10,171 bases of DNA, taken from NCBI GenBank assembly GCA_039029535.1, contig JBCCFW010000231.1:1-10171 (forward strand), written 5' to 3'. The notes below the pieces were generated by a model that saw only the letters and a program-made list of their open reading frames with translations, searched no databases and was not told the DNA's origin. Below are positions 5,203 to 10,171 of the stretch, one piece after another. This DNA comes from JBCCFW01 sp039029535 (GTDB lineage Bacteria; Acidobacteriota; JBCCFW01). Position numbers and translations under genes: made by a program. Each line of letters starts with the position of its first letter. Positions within the stretch are counted from its first letter, which is position 1.

Positions 5203-7041
5203 GTGAGCACGACAGCCCTACCGCCCCTCGCCGAGCGCCTGACGCTTCTCCGTGAGGATGCCGGACTGAGCAAGCGCGAGCTGGCGAGCCGGCTCGGGGT
5301 CTCGCGGACCACCGTGCGGGACGCCGAGCTCGGCCGCGACCCCCGTCACTCCACCCTGCTCGCCTATCTCGAGACCTTCCCGGAGATCGAGCCCACCGAC
5401 CTCTTCGCCGCCGGCCAGCACCGCACCCCTCCCGCCGATCGCCGCTGCTGGAACCTGCTCGCCCACTCGATGGGATATCGAGTGCGCAAGATGCAATTGT
5501 CACTTGCCCTCGACGACGAGAAACGGCTCCACCGGCACCTGACGCTCACCGGCGTGAAGAGCGAGCTGGGCGACATCACCGACACCTCCGTGCGGGTGAA
5601 CCTCATGCGCACGGTGTGCACGGGCTCGAGCCGCATCCTCGCGTCCATCCGCGCCGAGCCCGCCGACCTGAAGGGCCGTACCGTCGAGCTCGAAGACGGT
5701 GAGGTCGTCCACGTCTTCCGCTTCCCGGAGAACCTGAAGCGACGCGGTCTCGAGTACGAGCGACGCGAGGTTCGCGCCGACTCTTCCCTCGCGATCGAGA
5801 GCGTGGTGACGCCCAACCAGCTCGTCACCGGCGCGGCGGCGGTGGGCATCGATCATCCGGTGGAGGTCCTCGAGATCGTCTGGAAGCTCCCCGGTCGCGA
5901 TCGCCTCCGTCCTCTCCCCCATGCCTGGCCCACGGCCCTCGTTCCCCGAGACGACACGAGCAGCTTCGAGCTGCTCCACCCCGTCCTCCTCCCCGGACGA
6001 CGCCTCGAGAGCAAGGGCGCCCGGCTGCGTCTCCGCGTCGAGCGACCGCCCATCGCCTGCTCGTACGCGCTCGGCTTCATGCCCCGTGGCGAGGACGACC
6101 AGGGCGAGGACGAGATCGTCGAGTCGACCGGCAGCGGCATCCCTGAGCTCGGTGAGGTCCTCCGCAGCGCGCGCGAGGCCGCCCGACTGTCCTTGCGCGG
6201 CATGGCTGCCGAGGTCGGGACGGGCGCGATGACCATCCGCGACGGCGAGCACGGCAGCGACCTGCGGCACTCCACGCTCAGCGGCTACCTCGGCGCCCTG
6301 TCCGGTCTCTCACCCCGCGCCCTCTTCCCCCAGCGCAGCGAGACGCTCCCGGAGCGACGCTCGGCCTGGCAGCACCAGCGCGACCTCTTCGGCTGCTCGG
6401 TCGACGAGGAGGTCAAGACCGTCCGCATCGGCACGGACGGCAGCTCGAAGATCCGCATCAGCGCCCAGCAGCTCCGTCGCACGCGCGGCGAGGCCAGCGC
6501 CGACTTCGTGGTGCGGCTCGGGCTCGGACGCACGGTCATCCAGGCCTCGCGCGCCAGCCTCGACTCCATCGACGCCGGCAACGCTCGCTCGGTCCCCGAC
6601 CTGCGAATCAGCAGGGTCCCGGGCCCCGACGGTCCTCCCGTGCATCAGCTCACCGTGCCGGCCGAGCACGCCGACACCGGCGTGAGCTTCGGTCGTCGGA
6701 TGATCCACGCCGGGGTCTTCGCGATGACCGCCGGCCGCGCCCGCGAGCTGACCGGGGCGGACGGTCCCTTCGAGGAGGGCACGACCGTCGGTCCCCTCCT
6801 GCCCACCCGTCGCCTCATCCTCGAGGTCCGCTTCCCGAAGGGTTACTGGCCCGACGGCATCCGCTGTCACGCCTGGTCGCTGGTGCAGGTGCCCGACCCG
6901 GAGAGCCTCGGGCTGGCCGAGAGACTCCACCCCGAAGGGCTCGACCTGCTCTGCGAGAAGCGACGACGCCTGGTCTCGCTGTCGGTCGACTACCCACTGG
7001 TGGGCTTCAAGTACGCCCTGGAGTGGACCCTCCCGGAGTAG
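5203..7041 (+). CDS. Protein with two tandem copies of [XRE helix-turn-helix + unrecognised domain]
   Basis: A 612-aa, soluble, probably cytoplasmic protein. HTH 1 (residues ~9-68) reads LTLLREDAGLSKRELASRLGVSRTTVRD then AELGRDPRHSTLLAYL. HTH 2 (~314-375) reads LRSAREAARLSLRGMAAEVGTGAMTIRD then GEHGSDLRHSTLSGYL. Both share xTxRDxExGxDxRHSTLxxYL and a following (P/S)xxLF. After each comes an unrecognised domain (~82-293 and ~388-612). Shared features, in order: a Trp at the start, a G(Y/C)xV strand, a VRVNL/VVRLG strand, LEI/LEV, HAW, LHP, L(R/S)LxV, and a final P-x-YALG/YALE. The halves are joined by an acidic linker (residues ~295-310). This is an internal duplication; the second copy is the more diverged. 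XRE domains bind DNA, often as dimers, so two per chain could mimic a dimer. I do not recognise the partner domain; no protease, nuclease or cupin signature is evident. The gene is divergent from the exported-protein pair and may regulate it. Confidence 0.8.
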   Translation: MSTTALPPLAERLTLLREDAGLSKRELASRLGVSRTTVRDAELGRDPRHSTLLAYLETFPEIEPTDLFAAGQHRTPPADRRCWNLLAHSMGYRVRKMQLSLALDDEKRLHRHLTLTGVKSELGDITDTSVRVNLMRTVCTGSSRILASIRAEPADLKGRTVELEDGEVVHVFRFPENLKRRGLEYERREVRADSSLAIESVVTPNQLVTGAAAVGIDHPVEVLEIVWKLPGRDRLRPLPHAWPTALVPRDDTSSFELLHPVLLPGRRLESKGARLRLRVERPPIACSYALGFMPRGEDDQGEDEIVESTGSGIPELGEVLRSAREAARLSLRGMAAEVGTGAMTIRDGEHGSDLRHSTLSGYLGALSGLSPRALFPQRSETLPERRSAWQHQRDLFGCSVDEEVKTVRIGTDGSSKIRISAQQLRRTRGEASADFVVRLGLGRTVIQASRASLDSIDAGNARSVPDLRISRVPGPDGPPVHQLTVPAEHADTGVSFGRRMIHAGVFAMTAGRARELTGADGPFEEGTTVGPLLPTRRLILEVRFPKGYWPDGIRCHAWSLVQVPDPESLGLAERLHPEGLDLLCEKRRRLVSLSVDYPLVGFKYALEWTLPE

Positions 7042-7159
7042 CGACGACCCCGGTCACGGGCGAAATCTCAAGTTCGTGCCCGGTCTCTCCGAACCGATCG
7101 CGCGACCGACCCACCGCCCGGCCAGCGCCGGTCCGCGTCGGGTCGCTCGGCGAGGCTGC

Positions 7160-8113
7160 GTGGACAAGCCCCTGCGAGAGCACGTCCTGGTGACCGGTGG
7201 CGCCGGCTATGTCGGCTCCATCCTCTGCGAGCACCTGCTCGCCCGAGGTCACCGGGTCACCGTCATCGACAACCTCCAACACGGCCTGCAGGACACCCTG
7301 TTCTCGCTCTGTCATCACCCGTCGTTCGACTTCGTGCTCGGCGACGCCCGTGACGAGAGCCTCGTCCGTGAGCACCTAGGTCGTGCCAACGCGATCATCC
7401 CGCTGGCGGCGGTGGTGGGTGCCAAGGCCTGCGACCGGGACCCCTGGACCGCACGCTCGGTGAACCTCGGCGCCGTCCAGATGCTCAACCGCCTGAGGAG
7501 CAAGGACCAGCTCGTGGTGTTCCCCAACACCAACAGCGGTTACGGCACCAAGAGCGGTGAGATCACCTGCACCGAGGAGAGCCCGCTCGAGCCGATCTCG
7601 CTCTACGGCCAGACCAAGGTCGACGCCGAGAACGAGCTGTTGTCGACGGAGAGCGCGACCTGTCTCCGCCTGGCCACCGTCTTCGGTGTCTCGCCGCGGA
7701 TGCGCACCGACCTCCTCGTCAATCACTTCGTGCTCGCCGCCGTGCGCGATCGCTACCTGGTGATCTTCGAGAAGGACTTCAAGCGCAACTACGTGCACGT
7801 GCGCGACGTGGCCGACTGCTTCGTGCACTGCCTCGAGCGTGACGAGGACATGACCGGCCGCACGTACAACCTCGGGCTCGACGACGCCAACCTCAGCAAG
7901 GAGCAGCTCGCCCTGGCGGTGAAGGCGCAAGTGCCGGACCTGCACCTGCACTTCGCCGAGATCGGCGAGGACCCGGACAAGCGCAACTACATCGTCTCGA
8001 ACCGTCGGCTCGCCGAGGCGGGCTTCGTCGCCCGTCGCGACATCCCCGCCGGGATCACCGAGCTGCTCAAGGGTTACCGCATGATCCACCGACCGAGCTT
8101 CGCCAACGCATGA
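7160..8113 (+). CDS. NAD(P)-dependent sugar epimerase/dehydratase (extended SDR) of the heptose cassette
   Basis: A 317-aa extended short-chain dehydrogenase, the usual family length. Residues 12-20 are the Rossmann dinucleotide motif TGGAGYVGS, followed by an acidic residue at the end of the second strand (VTVIDNL). The catalytic set is visible as the TNSGYG segment (~124-129) and Y149-x3-K153 (LYGQTK). RNYVHVRDVADC (~215) is the usual C-terminal SDR signature. The substrate cannot be read from sequence; by its position before heptose genes it probably modifies a nucleotide-activated heptose (inference). Start: the GTG at 7160 puts the Rossmann strand at residue 9, normal for the family. A GTG at 7076 would add 28 low-complexity, Arg/Pro-rich residues and is rejected. 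The stop overlaps the next start (ATGA at 8110-8113), so the two are translationally coupled. The 118-bp gap to the XRE gene may hold the cassette promoter, but none is clear. Confidence 0.8.
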   Translation: MDKPLREHVLVTGGAGYVGSILCEHLLARGHRVTVIDNLQHGLQDTLFSLCHHPSFDFVLGDARDESLVREHLGRANAIIPLAAVVGAKACDRDPWTARSVNLGAVQMLNRLRSKDQLVVFPNTNSGYGTKSGEITCTEESPLEPISLYGQTKVDAENELLSTESATCLRLATVFGVSPRMRTDLLVNHFVLAAVRDRYLVIFEKDFKRNYVHVRDVADCFVHCLERDEDMTGRTYNLGLDDANLSKEQLALAVKAQVPDLHLHFAEIGEDPDKRNYIVSNRRLAEAGFVARRDIPAGITELLKGYRMIHRPSFANA

Positions 8114-8841
8114 GAGCCCTGCCACGCGTCGCCGCGATCCTCGCGGGAGGCCTGGGCACTCGCCTGGCCTCCTCCGTGCCCGACCGGCCCAAGGTCCTCG
8201 CCGAGGTCGGCGGTCGTCCCTTCCTCTCGTGGGTGCTCGACCGACTCGACCAGCAAGGCTTCGAGCGCGTGGTGCTCTGCACCGGCCACCGAGCCGGTCA
8301 GGTCGCCCGCACCCTCGGCCGCTCGCACGGCAACCTCGACCTGCTCCACTCGCCCGAGCCCGTGCCGCTGGGCACGGCAGGCGCGCTGCGCTACGCCCGC
8401 GACGAGCTGGGCGAGGGTCCCGTGCTCGTCCTCAACGGCGACAGCTGGTGCGACGCCGACCTCGAAGGCTTCGCGCGGGAGCACCGCGTGCGGCGGGCGA
8501 TGATCTCGCTGCTGCTCACGCAGCTCGACGACACCTCCGCCTACGGTCGGGTCGAGACCGACGACGAGACGGCGGTGACTCGCTTCCGCGAGAAGAGCCC
8601 GGAGAGCGGCCCCGGCTGGATCAACTCGGGCATCTACCTCTTCGAGCCCAGCGTCATCGCCGCCATCCCCGAAGGCCAGAAGGTCTCGCTGGAGACCGAC
8701 ATCATGCCGGCCTGGACGGGGCTGGGTCTCCACGGCTTCCGTCGTGGACGCGAGTTCCTCGACATCGGCACGCCCGAGTGCCTGGAACGTGCGCAGGAGT
8801 GGATCCCGGAGCGAGCGGGCGGAGCCGTCACCGCCCGATGA
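8110..8841 (+). CDS. hddC: Heptose-1-phosphate nucleotidyltransferase, HddC-like
   Basis: A 243-aa sugar-phosphate nucleotidyltransferase. Known HddC enzymes transfer GMP from GTP to D-glycero-alpha-D-manno-heptose 1-phosphate, making GDP-heptose for S-layer or capsule glycans. Seen: the nucleotide-binding signature LAGGLGTRL (residues 11-19) with downstream RPK (26-28); the metal-binding Asp in LNGDSW (108-113); REKSP (~160-164); the sugar-binding NSGIYLF (172-178); and the closing FLDIGTPECLE (216-226), typical of HddC-type and mannose-1-phosphate guanylyltransferases. The choice of GDP over another nucleotide, and heptose over another sugar, rests on the neighbouring gmhB- and gmhA-like genes. 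It overlaps the SDR gene and the phosphatase gene by ATGA at both ends, so translation is coupled along the cassette. A generic mannose- or glucose-1-phosphate nucleotidyltransferase remains possible. Confidence 0.75.
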   Translation: MRALPRVAAILAGGLGTRLASSVPDRPKVLAEVGGRPFLSWVLDRLDQQGFERVVLCTGHRAGQVARTLGRSHGNLDLLHSPEPVPLGTAGALRYARDELGEGPVLVLNGDSWCDADLEGFAREHRVRRAMISLLLTQLDDTSAYGRVETDDETAVTRFREKSPESGPGWINSGIYLFEPSVIAAIPEGQKVSLETDIMPAWTGLGLHGFRRGREFLDIGTPECLERAQEWIPERAGGAVTAR

Positions 8842-9404
8842 AGCGCGCCGTGCTCCTGGATCGCGACGGCACCCTCAACCGGGAGTGTCACTACCTGTCT
8901 GACCCCGGTCAGGTCGAGCTCTTGCCCGGAGTGGGCTCGGGGCTGCGTCGGCTGCGAGAGGCCGGGTTCGGTCTGGTCGTCGTGACCAACCAGTCCGGCA
9001 TCGCCCGAGGCCTGTTCGACGAAGAGCGGCTGGCCGCGATCCACGACCGTCTCGACGTGCTGCTGGCCGCAGAAGACGTCGTCATCGACAGCTACCACCA
9101 CTGTCCCCATCACCCCGAGGAAGGCTGCTCGTGCCGCAAGCCCGGGACCTCGCTCGTCCTCGAGGCCGCGCTGCGTCACGGCTTCGTCCCGTCGGAGTGC
9201 TTCGTCATCGGGGACAAGGCCTGCGACGTCGACCTCGCCCGGGCGCTGGGAGCCACCGGCATCCTCGTCCGGACCGGACACGGCCAACGCTGCGGTCACG
9301 ACGTGGTCGCCCGCGCCCATCACGTGAGCCCCCATCTCGACGACGCCAGCCGACTCATCACCGCGGCGTTGGGAATCGAGGAGAGAGAACATGTCCCGGT
9401 CTAG
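8838..9404 (+). CDS. gmhB: D-glycero-D-manno-heptose 1,7-bisphosphate 7-phosphatase, GmhB-like (HAD superfamily)
   Basis: A 188-aa HAD-IIIA phosphatase of normal family length. GmhB removes the 7-phosphate from heptose 1,7-bisphosphate, giving heptose 1-phosphate for the nucleotidyltransferase encoded just upstream. Seen: motif I LLDRDGTLN with nucleophile D8 and acid/base D10; motif II VVTNQSG (48-54); the structural zinc cluster C89-x-H91 and C97-x-C99 in a CPHHPEEGCSCRKPG segment, characteristic of GmhB and HisB-N; motif III K101 in RKPG; and motif IV GDKxxDVDLA (125-134). The ATG at 8838 overlaps the previous stop (ATGA). The stop at 9402-9404 overlaps the start of gmhA at 9391 by 14 bp in another frame. 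A histidinol-phosphate phosphatase is the main alternative, made unlikely by the context. Confidence 0.85.
   Translation: MKRAVLLDRDGTLNRECHYLSDPGQVELLPGVGSGLRRLREAGFGLVVVTNQSGIARGLFDEERLAAIHDRLDVLLAAEDVVIDSYHHCPHHPEEGCSCRKPGTSLVLEAALRHGFVPSECFVIGDKACDVDLARALGATGILVRTGHGQRCGHDVVARAHHVSPHLDDASRLITAALGIEEREHVPV
9379..9383 (+). promoter_or_regulatory. Shine-Dalgarno sequence of gmhA inside the end of gmhB
   Basis: AGGAG lies 7 nt before the ATG at 9391, within the last codons of the phosphatase gene. It fixes the gmhA start although the two genes overlap. Confidence 0.65.
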
Positions 9405-9636
9405 TCAGCCCTCCGACTTGCGCGCTCGCCTGCGCACCCACCTGCGGGCCGGCGCCCGTCTTCGCGAGCGTCTCATCGAGAGCTGTCTCGAAGACGTCTT
9501 GTCGGTCGGCTCGCTCGTCGCCGAGCGCCTGTCGGCGGGAGGCAAGTTGCTGCTCTGCGGCAACGGCGGCAGCGCTGCCGACTGTCAGCACCTCGCCACC
9601 GAGCTCACCGGCCGCTACCAGCGTGAGCGTCCCGGT
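9391..9636 (+). pseudogene. gmhA: gmhA (sedoheptulose-7-phosphate isomerase), 5' fragment truncated at a sequence junction
   Basis: GmhA converts sedoheptulose 7-phosphate to D-glycero-D-manno-heptose 7-phosphate, the first step of heptose synthesis, in the cytoplasm. About 82 codons are genuine. They comprise an N-terminal helix (LRERLIESCLEDVLSVGSLV) and the SIS-domain phosphate-binding segment LLLCGNGGSAADCQHLATELTGRY (residues ~53-76), with the conserved Glu of ATELTGR. After RERPG the family continues with a strand like LPAIALTTDTS. Here the frame instead reads VMVLIKTYANSCM and runs on by chance to 9882 in lower-GC DNA that codes on the other strand. The family is normally about 190-200 residues, so more than half is lost, including the second catalytic residue (a His near the C-terminus). 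In the organism the gene is probably intact and the truncation an assembly effect; a real break cannot be excluded. Confidence 0.8.
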
Positions 9637-9645
9637 GTAATGGTG
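9628..9645. other. Chimeric junction between the heptose operon and an unrelated amidinotransferase-family gene
   Basis: To the left the sequence is high-GC coding DNA on the plus strand (gmhA). To the right it is moderate-GC coding DNA on the minus strand. Both protein similarities stop at about 9634-9640: gmhA after RERPG, and the minus-strand protein after LDQHHY. No inverted repeat, target duplication, integrase or transposase is visible at the join. Confidence 0.75.
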
Positions 9646-10171
9646 CTGATCAAGACTTACGCCAACAGTTGCATGTCCGTTCATTTCATCTTCTGTGATT
9701 TCGATCACGTCCCAGCTCTTCAACGGTTCTGGAAGTCCGTCAGCGAGTGCCGGCAAATAGGCCATCAACAGGCCCTCGCGCAGCAGGCACATAATGCCAA
9801 GTGCATGAAGAATCGGACCTTTGATGGGCACTGGATGGATCGAGTAATCCCAGCGCCCGAGATAGCGTTGCAGCCAATCTAACCCTGCTTGATCTGAACA
9901 GAGTTCCCCTTGACCAACGAAAACGTCTTGACCGTTGAGCAACAGATCGCCGCCTTCAAGGAATGGCCCAGGCCCCTCGCCTGATGGTGTCCAGGGCGTT
10001 GACTGCGGCATCGCCACATAGTGTGCGTCGTTGTCAGCCTCGACGATCGGCAAGACAAGCTCGCGCAGGGGAAATGCCTCTTTGCGCCGGTAGGCCCTGC
10101 GGATTGATATCTCCATGTAATGTTTGCCGATCACGAAGACGGGGTCAGCCGGATAGAGCTGAGACCAGCCC
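9637..10171 (-). pseudogene. Amidinotransferase/amidinohydrolase-family protein, internal fragment (open at right edge, cut at junction)
   Basis: The minus-strand frame is open from the right edge (codon at 10170-10168) to the junction, giving 178 residues with neither end present. A GTG at 10134 is not the start, because family-like sequence precedes it (WSQLYPADPVFVIGK). Seen in order: ADPVFVIG; an MEISIRRAYRRKEAF segment; EGPGPFLEGGDLLL, where EGGD matches the catalytic-Asp loop (FDAAD in glycine amidinotransferase); DVFVGQGELCSDQAGLDWL; PILHALGIM, carrying the catalytic His; and LADGLPEPLKSWDVIEI. This is the guanidino-group-modifying fold (glycine or inosamine-phosphate amidinotransferases, dimethylargininases). 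The nucleophilic Cys would lie in the missing C-terminal part. The usual His-x-Asp is His-Ala-Leu here, so the exact reaction is uncertain. G+C is visibly lower than in the rest of the window, indicating a different source. Confidence 0.7.

Noticed and set aside
7076..7159. N-terminal 28-residue extension of the SDR enzyme from the GTG at 7076
   Set aside because: The added residues are Arg/Pro-rich and precede the Rossmann strand by an atypical length. The GTG at 7160 gives a normal N-terminus.
9391..9882. A full-length 163-aa GmhA-like or fusion protein
   Set aside because: Only the first ~82 codons match the isomerase. The rest is the antisense of an amidinotransferase-family gene and has no isomerase motifs, so the fusion is an artefact of the junction.
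1..10171. tRNA or rRNA genes, CRISPR array, insertion sequence or prophage
   Set aside because: No repeat-spacer pattern, transposase motif, phage structural gene or cloverleaf-like sequence was seen on either strand by inspection.

Overview
The window is bacterial and very GC-rich (by eye about two thirds G+C, with strong G/C preference at third codon positions) up to about position 9636. The last ~535 bases are clearly less GC-rich and belong to an unrelated gene. The gene content of the main part (a seven-unit SBBP-type beta-propeller surface protein, winged-helix regulators with TPR-like repeats, a YfbK-type von Willebrand protein, heptose-nucleotide genes) fits a Gram-negative-type bacterium such as Myxococcota or Acidobacteriota. 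I cannot fix the phylum from sequence alone.

Layout. (1) 2-445, +: C-terminal end of a YfbK-like VWA protein. (2) 490-1731 and 1782-2468, +: a TPR-like/double winged-helix regulator, then a small cytoplasmic beta-propeller protein, probably one transcription unit. (3) 2482-2580: a convergent gene end with three consecutive hairpins, one of them a good intrinsic terminator for the minus strand. (4) 2574-4454 and 4610-5044, -: two exported proteins, one large SBBP propeller and one small protein, both ending in the same Fn3-like domain with matching cysteines. Each is preceded by a similar 13-bp promoter-like element. (5) 5203-7041, +, divergent from the small exported gene: a 612-aa protein made of two tandem copies of [XRE helix-turn-helix + an unrecognised ~215-residue domain]. 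(6) 7160-9636, +: a tightly coupled cassette of SDR epimerase/dehydratase, HddC-like heptose-1-phosphate nucleotidyltransferase, GmhB-like bisphosphatase and the start of GmhA (sedoheptulose-7-phosphate isomerase). This is part of a nucleotide-activated D-glycero-D-manno-heptose pathway for a surface polysaccharide. The heptose kinase (HddA) is not in the window.

At about 9634-9640 the gmhA reading frame stops making sense after its first ~82 codons. From that point the sequence reads on the minus strand as an amidinotransferase/amidinohydrolase-family gene, open to the right window edge and missing its C-terminal part. The abrupt change of composition, the broken genes on both sides and the antisense join point to a chimeric assembly join, or less likely a real recombination.

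The least explained item is the duplicated XRE protein and its possible relation to the divergent exported-protein pair. No RNA gene, CRISPR array, insertion sequence or phage gene was seen.
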